A stretch of 64,000 nucleotides of DNA from Flammulina velutipes (Eukaryota > Basidiomycota > Agaricomycetes > Agaricales > Physalacriaceae): the NCBI GenBank assembly GCA_011800155.1, contig CM022371.1, forward strand, positions 2,790,001-2,854,000, read 5' to 3'. Below the pieces are notes generated by a model. It made no database searches. It saw only the letters and a program-made list of their open reading frames with translations, and was not told where the DNA came from. Of the stretch, positions 50,176 to 61,117 are shown piece after piece. The stretch's first letter is position 1; each line of letters begins with the position of its first letter. Position numbers and translations under genes: made by a program.

Positions 50176-51386
50176 ATGCAGTACCACTTATCTTGGTTTA
50201 TATGGCTCCTCTTCTTTCCTTTGGCTTGGGCCCTCAAGAACGTCACAGTGGACGACAAGAGCACTATGATCACCTACGAGGGCTCATGGGACCCACAGGA
50301 CTCTCATCAGTCGTCGTTGGATTACAATGGTAGCCACTCACTGAGCAACGATCCCATGGCCTCCGCCACCTTTACGTTCACGGGTATGTTTCCTCCATAC
50401 ATTCTATCCAGTCGGCCTTATCTGGTACAGGTGTATCGGTGTATTATCTCAGCGCATTATGGCCATATCGTGTCAACTCGACGATAGCGATAGACGGCGG
50501 AGATTCAACGTTCTTGAATCTCACTGATCCCTTTTCATCGCCCACTGAAGGAGGATCAGCATCATCTCCGTACGGTGTACGATGGGCGAAAACTGGTTTG
50601 ACCAACTCCACACATGAAGTGGTAATTGCCATGGCCGCACAGTGGATCTTGGTGGATGGCTTCATGTAAGCAACCTATCCTCACTCTACGTCGTTGCTGA
50701 AGACAGGTTACAGCTATACAACGGATAACGGCGAAGATGAGGAAACCATTGAAACACAGACGGTGTCAGACTCTGGGAATTCCAACGTCATATCCATCGC
50801 TGTTGGTGCCTCTGTAGGCGGGTTAACTCTCCTTGCGGCCATTGGCCTCGTCATCTTCTTTTGGCGCCGGCGCCGACGGACAAACGATCAGGATTTCATC
50901 CTGGATGATGTTGCGGCGAGCCCATTCTCCCCTGGTGTACAGCCACCGTCCATGGCAGAGAACACTGTAACGTACTCGGCCATGTCGTCGCAGTATGCGT
51001 CCCTTGCTGGTTCCGTCGTTTTTCCTTACACTGTCATGAAGGCGACATCTATCTACGGAGACGAAGATTTCAATCCCTATCACAGCATAGATTCCAACGC
51101 TCGCCGCTCTTTGGCTACGTCCTCTACCATAACGTCGTTCAACTCTGCAGGCCTGGGAGTTGGGATGGGTAATGCCCTTGCTGCCTCCCGTTCCAACACA
51201 GCCGCTATGAAGAAGTTCACAGAGGAAAAGCGAGCACAGGCACTTGCTTTATCTGAGCAGCCCCTCCCGCCACCTGCGTACGTATACTCCGGCATGACAG
51301 GTCAATTTGGACATTTCCTTCCATACATACTTACATTCATTTTGGCTCCAACTTCTGTATTTCGCACTTCTCTTCCTCAATACTAG
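50176..51386 (+). CDS. Type I single-pass membrane protein with PPxY motif, tandem copy B
   Basis: Paralogue of copy A with the same three-exon structure (introns about 50384-50431 and 50666-50705). It has a signal peptide (WFIWLLFFPLAWAL), an ectodomain NVTVDDKSTMITYEGSW, TFTGVSVYYLSALWPYRV and SSPYGVRWAKTGLTNS, a helix ISIAVGASVGGLTLLAAIGL and then FFWRRRRR. The tail repeats the DFILDDVAASPF and YGDEDFNPY blocks of copy A. The PPAY motif is kept, but the frame runs on for about 30 residues into a hydrophobic segment (FLPYILTFILAPTSVF), whereas copy A stops two residues after PPAYT. The extension is either stop-codon loss in copy B or a missed intron. Confidence 0.8.
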
Positions 51387-51512
51387 TATCACTCAATGGA
51401 CCTTTTATCTATTGTACCCACTTATTCTTGCTAGCACTCTTGTGCGCATTTCGATTCGAAACGTATATACGTAGTAAATAAATCTTACATTTTTTGCACT
51501 ACAGAAAGTACA

Positions 51513-52580
51513 CTAGCTATCCAGATACTGCTCAACTTGGTTGGGTATAGTATCGTCCTGTGAAGGAGTTTCATCCACTGACTCTTCCTGGAGTATGTCC
51601 TTCTCAGAAACTACCAAGCCTTCCTTGCTCACGCTCTTTCCGCCGTCGTGGAACTTGCGTTTCGGTATGACGGCGTAAAATGCCTCCTCCCAATCTCGCG
51701 TCTCCACCCATTTTAGCAGAATCTCGAACACTTGGTTGACCGTCAACACTTTGCGAGTCTGCATGTTCGCTAGATAGCGACCAATCGGTAATCTAGCGGT
51801 ACGAATACCAGACTCTTTGGCTTTCTCTAAACAGAGATTCTGGTCTATGTATTAAACACTTGTCATAGGAAGGGAGTGCACACCTACCTTGTATCGGTTG
51901 TGGTCGCATATTCCGCCTATTATATAAGTTTCCTCAGGACGGAGGTCGACGAGTTCGTCTTGTGTGTCGGCGGTGAGGTATACAACAGTCTTCTTGATAC
52001 GCTCAGCTTCCTCTGGATCTGAGGCGCTCGTCCAGAGCTTTTCGTAGTCCTCTTCCCACCAGTCTGTCTTGACCCATCGCTTATATGCTGCGTCGCTCAT
52101 GCCTTCGAGACGCGTAAATGTGCGTCCGTTGAGAGATGAGAACAACAGATCGAATGGAAATGAGGCTTGTCGATTGGCACTGTACGTGTATGCAAGTTGC
52201 GATGTTAAGGATTGAATTTCCTGCAATAACCATTCAATATCAGAGCAGCAGAGAATGATGAACATCACCTTGTCGCTCATTTTATCATCGAAACCTAGAT
52301 CGACTAGTACGCGACCACCGAAGGATAATTTTGGTTTCTTCTTCTGCCTCTTCCTCTCCTCCTCGTCCTCCAAAACTTCTCCGTTGGAAATTTGCTCTGC
52401 TCTAGTTCTTTTTTTCTCTTTCCTAGCTTCCTTCTCCCGGATTCGACGTTCGATCTTTAGCGCCGCAAATTTTTCGGCCTTGGCAGCCTTTTTGAGAGAG
52501 TTCTTCGAAGGTGTGGGTTGATCCTCAGTAACTGAGATCTTGGTCTCTTCGACCGCAAGCGTTGTGCCCTCAGATGCCAT
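51513..52580 (-). CDS. TRM10: tRNA (guanine-9-N1)-methyltransferase Trm10
   Basis: SPOUT-fold enzyme that methylates G9 of tRNAs with S-adenosylmethionine. ATG 52580 gives a basic, Lys/Glu-rich N-terminal helix (KKAAKAEKFAALKIERRIRE). The catalytic domain shows FGGRVLVDLGFDDKMSDKE, LTSQLAYTYSANRQASFPFD, VVYLTADTQDELVDLRPEET and YIIGGICDHNRYKN, then ARLPIGRYLANMQTRKVLTV and NQVFEILLKWVE. These follow the Trm10 order, including the Asp of GGICDHN. Two introns (about 51847-51888 and 52218-52269) keep the frame. An in-frame ATG further upstream (52664) adds residues without family support. It is divergent from APT1. Confidence 0.92.
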
Positions 52581-52694
52581 GAAGTACAAAACCAAGTCAA
52601 TACCTTCCGGGCCGAGATCCGTCATCAACCAAGTTCGCTGCCACCTTACTTTCCTTGTGACCACGACTTGAGTCTACGTCGTTATCCCTTCTGA
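52581..52694. promoter_or_regulatory. Divergent promoter between TRM10 and acyl-protein thioesterase
   Basis: The two start codons are 114 bp apart. No clear core element was seen. Confidence 0.4.
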
Positions 52695-53678
52695 ATGGCG
52701 TCTGCTGCTTTGAAATATGTTACCGTTTCTCCTGCCGCAGCTCATAAGGCCACTATCGTCTTTGTCCATGTACGCCCTTCCCGCCGCGTTAATAACATAT
52801 TGTCTCAATTAACATCCAGGGATTGGGTGATAGTGGCTTTGGGTGGGAACCTGTGGCGAAAATGTTTAGTTCAGACCCTAGCTTGAAACATATCAAATGG
52901 ATCCTTCCACATGCGTGAGTCGTTAATGTTAATGTCGTAGAGCCCCGGGACTAATACAACCTTTCGCCATCTTTGTACCATCCATTCAACTTACCATTTT
53001 CATTCATCCTCTCGGTTATATGTAGCCCCGTCCAACCAGTCACTTGTAACTTTGGGATGGAAATGCCGTCTTGGTATGGATGAGAGGTCATCCTTTTTGG
53101 AGCAATGCTTACCTACCATTAGGTTCGACATACCCAACCTCCCCGTCGAGCAACGGACAGTAGAAGACGAACCCGGCATGCTGAAAAGCTCTCAATTGCT
53201 CAAGGACTTGATCGAATCAGAGATTTCTAGCACTGGCATCAATCCAGATCGTATCATCCTCGGAGGGTTTAGTCAAGGTGGCGCTCTGTCTATATTGACT
53301 GGCCTAACTTATGAGCGCCATCTCGCCGGAGTTGTTGCGCTGAGCTGCTACGCGCCGCTGCGGGATAAACTCAAGAAGGTCAGTGCTTTTTATAATTGTC
53401 GAACTATAGCACACGTTAAATCATACCTTCAGATCGTAAATCCGGCTCTGTCCAAGATCCCGCTGTTCGTTGGGCATGGGACACACGACCCTTTGATTAG
53501 CGTCACATTTGCTGATAAGACGCTTGAATATCTTACCACCGAACTTGGCTATTCGAGGGCGACGTCGGATTCCCCGGCTGGCATCGAGTTTCATAAGTAT
53601 GGAGGCCTGGAACATTCGACGAGCATGGAGGAGCTTCAGGACCTCAAATCTTGGATCAAGAAGGTTGTTCCCGCTTGA
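52695..53678 (+). CDS. Acyl-protein thioesterase 1, tandem copy 1
   Basis: Spliced exons give about 240 residues. The enzyme removes palmitate from S-acylated proteins and also hydrolyses lysophospholipids. Motifs seen are VFVHGLGDSGFGWEPVAKMF, HIKWILPHAPVQPVTCNFG, MPSWFDIPNLP (an intron falls inside Trp-Phe), the nucleophile elbow IILGGFSQGGALS, the acid GHGTHDPLI and the histidine GGLEHSTS. All catalytic residues are present. Introns lie near 52769-52819, 52914-53024, 53066-53114 and 53380-53433. A second copy follows 443 bp downstream. Confidence 0.92.
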
Positions 53679-54120
53679 TAATGAAGATGGTGTTTACGCA
53701 AACCGTTTTTGAATCTGTACTAGTATCGTAGAGCGAGCCTGTAAACCCTTCACTCCTGGCTCTGACATCAGGAATATCAAGTCCGAATACGCCAGAGTCT
53801 GAGCACTGTATTATGGTCTTATGTTAATGCTCAGATCTTAGTCGCCGCCACTTTTACCACCAAGTGTTTTCGTGGATAGTAGTGGAATCAAATCAATCCT
53901 GGATCAATTGTCAGGTTCACTACCACTTGATCAGATAAAAAACATGCCGTCGCTCCCCAAACTAGGACCTCTATAAGCCATCTGTCATGGCTTTCTTAAT
54001 TCGCACCATTAATCTCAAACGCCTTCATGTTGCCGATCCGAGCCCCGGAGGCGGCAATTCTTGAAGTTTAAAGCGTTGGCAATCTACTGTCAACGCACTT
54101 CCGCTCTGCTGCACAGGCTA
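53679..54120. other. Spacer between the two thioesterase genes
   Basis: 3' UTR of copy 1 and promoter of copy 2. No gene or RNA was seen. Confidence 0.45.
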
Positions 54121-55094
54121 ATGTCTTCAACGATCTCTAAGCCTCTAGATTATCTGACAGTCGAACCTACTCTGCCTCACTCTGCATCTGTGATCTTTGT
54201 GCACGTACGTAGTGGCCGCGCTCGACCTATGCTCTGAATAGTTCGGTAATCTAGCTATCTAGGGACTCGGAGACAGTGGCAAAGGATTCGAACCTGTTGC
54301 TGAGGCGTTCGGAAAGGAACCTGGCTTGAGACACGTCAGATGGATTCTACCTCATGCGTAAGCCCACGCCGTCTGTGTGACTTTGAGGATGCTGATTCAA
54401 GCCATTTCTATTTATCTGTCCTGGGTGACTGGTTTTCGAAATACAGCCATCCAATACCTGTCACTGCCAACCAAAGCCAACCGACGCGATCGTGGTAGCT
54501 ATGGCTTGATCTCGTCTCGTCTCGCTCGTAACGGCTGACACTATCAACAGGTTTGATATCCTTTCCTTCGGTTTCAAAGAAGAAGAGGATGAAGCTGGAA
54601 TGCAGCGAAGTTCTAAGGCTCTCAAGCATCTCATCGAGTCGGAAATGTCAACGACTGGCCTTGATTGCAGTCGAATCGTGATTGGAGGGTTCAGCCAAGG
54701 TGGCGCAATGGCAATATTGACCGCAATGACGTTGGATCGCAAACTCGGCGGCGTCGCTGTCCTGAGCGGTTATGTACCTCTGCGTCAAAAATTCAAAAAG
54801 GTATATTTTGTCAATGACGTTATCCATGTGCTCATATGTCGACACTAGCTGGCCAATCCCGCTCTCACTAATCTGCCTACCTTCATCGGGCATGGGACCC
54901 ATGATGGGCTCATTAAGGCGCATTTTGCACGGGAGACATACGAGTCCTTGACGAGGGACCTCGGCTTTACAGAGACAACAGACGATTCCCCAGATGGTAT
55001 CGAGTTCCATATTTACGAAGGCCTTGATCACCACACGAGTAACGAGGAGTTGGGTGATGTACAGGCATGGCTTAAACGAGTTATCCCAGCATGA
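54121..55094 (+). CDS. Acyl-protein thioesterase 1-like, diverged tandem copy 2
   Basis: Same exon layout and fold as copy 1: VIFVHGLGDSGKGFEPVAEA, RWILPHA, IVIGGFSQGGAMAIL, GHGTHDGLIKAHF and GLDHHTSNEEL. The Ser, Asp and His of the triad are present. It differs in the segment that normally reads NxGxxMPSWFD, which here is NQSQPTRSFDI, so the conserved Met-Pro-Ser-Trp is lost. A negatively charged insert (FGFKEEEDEAGM) follows. That region lines the acyl-binding entrance in the family, so substrate range may have changed. Codon choice and frame are clean, so it is not a pseudogene. Confidence 0.88.
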
Positions 55095-55743
55095 GCTGCG
55101 TTGACAATATCTATCCATCTCAGACACATGTCACCTCATCGCGATCGACTCTGTGCTCTAGACTCTACGTAAGTAATTTATGGAGGACTTCAGGACGCGG
55201 ACGCCAGAGTAGAGTATCGTTCATGTCTTATTCGCTCCCTCGTCTCGGCAGATTGTAACTTGACATTACACATTACATAGCGATTGGAAGACCGAAGGCT
55301 TCATGGGATTTAATCGAGGAATGCAAGCGTGATTCTGAATTCTCATTTCTCCCGTTCGATGCCATCGAAGACATTAAAGCGAATTGCCCGGATTGATTTG
55401 ACCCGTTCTTATCTGTTTCTGACTACGTCCTACATCGTTCAGGCGCTGCTTAACATTATTGAAGGGTTTGACCATGTGCTCAAACTCGACGTACCGCTGT
55501 TAGAGCGCGCCGTTTAGAGCACTGAGACGCGCCATGTTCTTTGCCATACGGAACACTCATAAGTTGTGAGCGCTTTGATTGTAACTAACGTAGTTGTCGA
55601 GCCTTAACATGTCTTCTACGCTGACCGTCGACGTGACGGTTAACGTGCGGACATCGAGTGTTTCCTTATTTGGAATGCCTTTAACTCGGCTAAAAGTTGA
55701 CAACGTTTCTTGTTCTTTCACCATCACCACTTGCCTCCAAAGC
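55095..55743. other. Region between thioesterase copy 2 and small membrane protein gene
   Basis: No recognisable gene. The frame of the downstream gene is open from about 55594 and includes an ATG at 55609, but the sequence before 55744 has the look of 5' UTR. Confidence 0.45.
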
Positions 55744-56112
55744 ATGGCTGACGGCGGGGTAAAGGTCTCTATACCTCTCCCACCTCCTCCATACTCCCCT
55801 ACTGTGTCTCAGGGGTCCAACCAACAGCGATACAGTGGCTCTGCATTAGCCTCCGCCTCATCTTCCCCTTCTATGTTCACGCCGCCAGTCGTTCCCAATC
55901 CTCATCATTCGTCGGCGTATCGTTTTGGCCCGACACCCCCTCAACAATTGCAACTGCCCTACGCGTACTACGACCCACATTCTGCACACTCAGTTGCAAT
56001 GGCTGATTCTCGGGCGAGAACAAGGTTCACGCGTGCTATCATCTATGCGTTCGGTGTACTGCTATTAGCGAGCGGCGTCGTAAGCTGGTGGGGCGAGGAT
56101 TGGTCGCCGTAA
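55744..56112 (+). CDS. Small tail-anchored, Pro-rich protein of unknown function
   Basis: Single exon, 122 residues. The N-terminus is Pro/Ser-rich with LPPPPYSPTV, a PPxY motif. The C-terminus has one hydrophobic helix (AIIYAFGVLLLASGVVSWW) followed by only six residues (GEDWSP), so it looks tail-anchored with the N-terminus in the cytosol. An in-frame ATG at 55609 would add 45 residues lacking these features. I do not recognise a family. A ubiquitin-ligase adaptor role is conceivable because of PPxY plus a membrane anchor, but this is inference. Confidence 0.6.
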   Translation: MADGGVKVSIPLPPPPYSPTVSQGSNQQRYSGSALASASSSPSMFTPPVVPNPHHSSAYRFGPTPPQQLQLPYAYYDPHSAHSVAMADSRARTRFTRAIIYAFGVLLLASGVVSWWGEDWSP

Positions 56113-57390
56113 GGTCTGCGGATGTTGTGTCCTCTGAACGCCGCAACAGCAAGATCTCTTTCATTTGTATTATGACGGACTGGTGCGTTTTCTTCCCGTT
56201 GCACTTGAATGGCGCTGAGACCTCGTATATTAGGGCTCATTAGCATGCATCTCCAATCACACGATTTACTGTATCACTATCTCTATAATTGTCTACCGGT
56301 CAATGGACATCCATGATCTCACACGATTTATCTCTATCACTTGTGCGACGCGTGTACTACGTGTAATCCTCGGCTCGACCCAAGGAAAGCATGCAGGTAA
56401 CATTCTCTTCACACGTCTTTGGTTGTTGACGATACTAAATCCTGTTACAGCATTTTGATGCGCCACAAATCGACTTCGCGTGCAAAATTGGTTCAGTCTT
56501 TACGTCGATCTCACGCCATCCTATCGTTTTCAATCTTGCAATGTTGCTTTTGATAAGATGAGGCAAGTGGGCTTTAGAAAGTCCTACATCAGACTGAATC
56601 TCTCTTTTCTTGATGAAGAATTTTAGTGAGTGTATGACTTCAGTTACTGAGGCGTTTGCGCACACATCTAGGCCTTCTCTGCGCTTGGATGCACAACCAG
56701 CACCGAAATCTGTGACCTGTATTTGATGTGTGGTTGTTGGCGAATACCGATGCAATGCGGTATGACGTTCTTCGGAGGCTGTCCCCCACTTGATTTATGC
56801 ATGCTCATTACGCAAACAACAGATATACGACGACAAAATAGAGCGTACAACGCACCGAAGAACAATGGGCGGAGAAAGTAGCGGAGCTTGGACCTACTCC
56901 GACGCCGAGGTATCATTGGCTGCCCAGCCGAGAAGCCGCTAGCACGTGAGCGATAAGGTTTGTTTGTGGTCAGTGCGTGGGAACATGTGGACACGAACCG
57001 GAGCGAAATTTGCCAGTCACACTTCTTTCGGCCTCGTCCGTTCCCTCCAACCATCACCCTCTTCGATCGCACATACCCCCTTTCCCCGACGCATATCCCG
57101 CCGCCGTCGTCGACAACGTTCCCAAATTGCGTCGTCGCTGTCATCGTCCGCCATATCGCAACATTCTGGGCAACTTTGTAGCGCCTTCATCCTCGCAAAC
57201 AATCTCGTACACGCGACGCGAAACATTCATACCGCGCTCTTACTTGTCACCCTCGCACTGCATTGTATTTCTACCATCCCTGCGTCACCCCTTCACCCAT
57301 ATTCCTATTCGCTTTGCTCCCTGCTCTCGTTAATGTGCTGAGAGTCACACGTATCGACAGACATTTCCAATCATCATCGTATCTCACCAG
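56113..57390. other. Long region upstream of Whi3-like gene
   Basis: At 1.3 kb it holds the 3' UTR of the small membrane protein and the promoter and 5' UTR of the Whi3-like gene. From about 57010 it is rich in CCT/CAT pyrimidine tracts. It may also contain the first exon of the Whi3-like gene, which needs an ATG. A - strand frame (56668-57144) is basic and not convincing. Confidence 0.5.
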
Positions 57391-60300
57391 TTGCCCAACC
57401 TGGCGTCCTCCTCCCATTCTCGTCCATCCACCTCTCGTCAGCTCGACGAGGACTTTATCAACCGGTCTCTTCTCGATTCCCTCGACGCACAGGCAGACGC
57501 GGAGCCCACCACCTCTTCTGACTCAGACCACGCAGCACCAGACGACTCTCCCTCTGCTCCATATCATACGCTCATGCATCCTCAAATGTCCAACATCCAC
57601 TCCTCTGATTCACCGCCAGACCACGACTCCCATCTATTACCACACATGCACTCCCAGGAGTCACTGTACAGTCATCCATCGCTCAACGGCATGTACACCT
57701 CCTTGAATCACCAGATCCATCCATCTGCCGACTATCTGCTGGATGATGATATGCATAAGCATCAATCGTCTGTTAAGCTGACCAACGGCCCTTCCTCGTC
57801 GTTCAAACCTCCATTCCCTTCCTTCACCGGTACGAACCGACAGCGACACCATCCCCCTTCAACGATCATTCCCTCCAACTCCTTCAGGGAGAATTCCAAT
57901 GCGTACATTCCCCCGGATCTCTACAACGCCCAGATGACTTCTCCAACTCAATCTCACCACCCCCCTTTCGACTCTCGACCTAGCTTTGACTACACGGGTC
58001 AAACTATGATCAATGGTGGCCACAAACCTTCGTTCAGCCTTCCGGACCATCACGGACATCCGAACATATCTGCGTCGCACAAGATACAGCAGCACGCGTC
58101 CCCGCCCGGTCAGTTCAATGGCTTTAGTGGGAACTTTGTCAACGGCCTTCACATCTCCTCTCAAACACCCTTTGGGCCACATATCCCAGCCGGCCCTCCA
58201 ACTGCTCTCAATGGTACAGCCCCTTCTGCTGTGATGTCGAGCAGTAGCATGATGATGAACGGTCCCGGCAATGCACCACCTCAGCAGCAGCAAGAAGATA
58301 TCTCAACGATCTTTGTTGTCGGATTTCCTGATGATATGCAGGTTTGTAATTGCATTCGTACCTTTTGCTAGCTCTAACCGTCTTCTAGGAACGTGAATTC
58401 CAAAACATGTTCACCTTCTCGTCAGGCTTCGAGGCAGCAACGCTGAAGATCCCAAATAAGGAATACACGTCCTACGGAACAGCCACTGGGGCATCCTCCG
58501 GTATTCGTGCTAGTTCCAGCTCGGCATACCCAACGACTTTCAGCGGATCGAACGATCCTTACGCCCAGAGTGCCGTCGTAGTCGAAGGCGGTCGCGACGG
58601 AATGTCTTCTTGGCCATCAGGTGCGATGGACGAGAGCACAAGCCAGTTCATCACTGGTGGTAGTGCCGGTCTCAATATGCCCCCACGCAAGCAAATCATT
58701 GGATTTGCGAAGTTCCGCTCGCGCGAAGAAGCTGTGTTGGCCCGTGATCAACTCCAAGGAAGGCGTGTTGACATAGAGAAGGGTGCTGTATTGAAAGCAG
58801 AGATGGCGAAGAAAAATTTGCACACAAAGCGTGGTGTTGGTCCTGTCGCTGGCGGTCTCGTCAATCCTGGTCAGACGCCCGTCGGGCAATCTCAGTCTGC
58901 GCCAAATGGAATGCCTCTCAACGGCGTTGGGCCCAACGAGCTTTATGCTTTAGAATCCAGGGATCGCGACTTCAATGCCATTCGCATTCCCTATCAACTG
59001 TCGGATATGCCGAACGTTCAAGGATCTATGCGAAGGGATCCTCGCGAGGAAGAAGAGCGTAAAGAGGCCGCGTTAGCTGCAATGGGGCTCGGTCAAGTCG
59101 TACATCGCGGAGCGCGAGAGCGCGAGGAGGATGAGCGCGAGCGACGACGATACGACAAGGAAATGGCTCGTATGAGACCAGTGAATACGGCGGCGTATGA
59201 TGCGTTCTACTCTGTCCCTCAAGGCATGTCTCGTCAGACATCCAACAACGCGATGTTGCTTCCTGCCGAAGATGATTCTAGCCAGAGTCCCTACCCGATT
59301 CCCAATCTACCATTACAGCACGATGACGATGTCGGTCCTTGGGATTGTATTGGTCGACCGGGGATGAGTTCTGCCATCTCGATTGGCAAGACACCCACCT
59401 CTCATCGCTCTTCTTCCCCCGTCGACCCGACTCTGTTCGAGCCCGCTTCATTCGAGGCTCCTCGGTCATTTTCACCGTCTCACAGGTCGTACAACGAACG
59501 GAGCAGTGATTCAGGCACGTCGAGTGTGAATGGTGGTGGTTCGCAGAGTGGCAGAAGCTCTGGCAATGAGGATCTTGCAAGGGCCGTCAGTGGTTTAGCC
59601 GTCAGTACAAACCGGGGTAATACATCGCCTCAATTGCCTTCACCCTCGTCCGGTGCAAGTTCAGGGGGCAGCACACGCAATGGTGTCGATCAGAACCCTC
59701 CGGTGAGTCTAAAAGGAGTGATTCAGTTACTGGAATTCTCACTATTGTCGCAGATCAACACGCTATACGTCGGAAACCTTCCGATATCGCCTTTGCCGCT
59801 CGGCTATCCATCTGACGCATTGGAGGAGAATCTTCGCGATCTGTTCCAGCGACAACCTGGATTTCGACGCCTCTCGTTCAAGCAAAAGAACACGGGGCCT
59901 ATGTGCTTCGTCGAGGTGTGTACAACTGTCAGCCATGTTTCATTAGTCTTACTTACCTCATTCTTTAGTTTGAAGATGTTCCGTATGCGAGCAAAGCCAT
60001 GAGTGAGCTGTACGGAAACACTCTCAATGGACTGGTCAAAGCTGGAGGCATTCGACTGTCATACAGCAAAAATCCTTTGGGTGTACGTACCCCGACGAGT
60101 GCGAATGGCCAACTACAGCAGCAGCAAACGTCCCCCTTCCCTGTGACACCGTCGCCGTTTGTGCCCCAAGAAGATCGTCATAACTTTGCCTACCGCGATC
60201 TTCCCGGCATATCTACTGCAAACCACGGATTTCACGGGTCTTCGCCTCCTCCTCCTCGCTTCTTTTCTGCATCTCCTCCTGCGATACATTTCGGGGCGTC

Positions 60301-60526
60301 GTCTGGCACGAATACCAATGTGTCGCGGGGTGGATCCTACGCCTATACCTTGTCCTCCCCGACCGGCTTAGGAGGAACATCTTTTTCACCATTTGGCCTG
60401 TCGCATCCTCAGTCCTCTATACCCGATCAAAGCCAGATTGATCCTCAAGACCAGCATACACACCACTTCATGCCGCGAGCACTGTCGCCCAACACTTACA
60501 ATGTAGAGCCTGCTCGAGCGGGGTGA
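57391..60526 (+). CDS. Whi3/Scw1-type RNA-binding protein with two RRM regions
   Basis: Exons 57391-58342, about 58390-59702, 59755-59915 and 59970-60526. The protein is Ser/Pro/His/Gln-rich with low-complexity segments, including a poly-Gln. The first RRM starts at [15 protein letters not shown] and is interrupted by an insert before [20 protein letters not shown]. The C-terminal RRM shows [13 protein letters not shown] and, across an intron, [20 protein letters not shown]. This split N-terminal plus terminal RRM arrangement is that of Whi3/Scw1 proteins, which bind mRNAs and control cell size or wall integrity and form RNP condensates. The N-terminal frame ([30 protein letters not shown]) looks coding but starts at a TTG directly after a CAG. 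The first in-frame ATG is 57574, so an upstream exon is likely. Confidence 0.85.
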
Positions 60527-61117
60527 ATGCCGCGCCATCTCACATCATCATCAGCATCCATCATACGCATTCTCACTCGCCACGCAACCATCATCTCGCA
60601 ATCCCAACCTTGTAACTTCGTGATCATTCGCATTTCTTTCTCGTCCAGTAAACCGATCACCTTTGGTTTCATCGCTCTCATCCATCGTGGACTGTTTATT
60701 CGCGTGCTGTCACATTCTGCCTCGTTTCTATTCGTTCCACAACATCACTATCGCCTATATATTGCTCATTCTTTCGCCCAATTATACGTACTCCATCCCC
60801 ATATATTTGTGTCTCCTTGCAATATTCGCCACATATCTGTCCCTGCTTTTGTTGTCTGTTTATTCATTCTCAGTTCGTGCACAAGGTTCATCTAGGCTGT
60901 GTCCATTTCCCTCATCATCGTATAAATGACTGTACACTATCATCACACTGCAAATTATAACTTATGTTCACCTCCTCTCGCTCGTGGAATACACGCATAT
61001 CCTGTCTGAGATAACTGTGTTAGTTCGTTCATCTGTACGAGACTACGAGTGCTTGTGCGGTAGTTTATTCAACCAGAGATGGTTTCCAAGCAAAGTGTCA
61101 AACGACATTATCCGCAT
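60527..61117. other. Convergent 3' region between Whi3-like gene and F-box pseudogene
   Basis: Pyrimidine-rich 3' UTR of the Whi3-like gene. No gene was recognised. Confidence 0.45.

Noticed and set aside
56668..57144. 158-residue basic - strand frame upstream of the Whi3-like gene
   Set aside because: It is the reverse of pyrimidine-rich promoter/5' UTR sequence; no domain.
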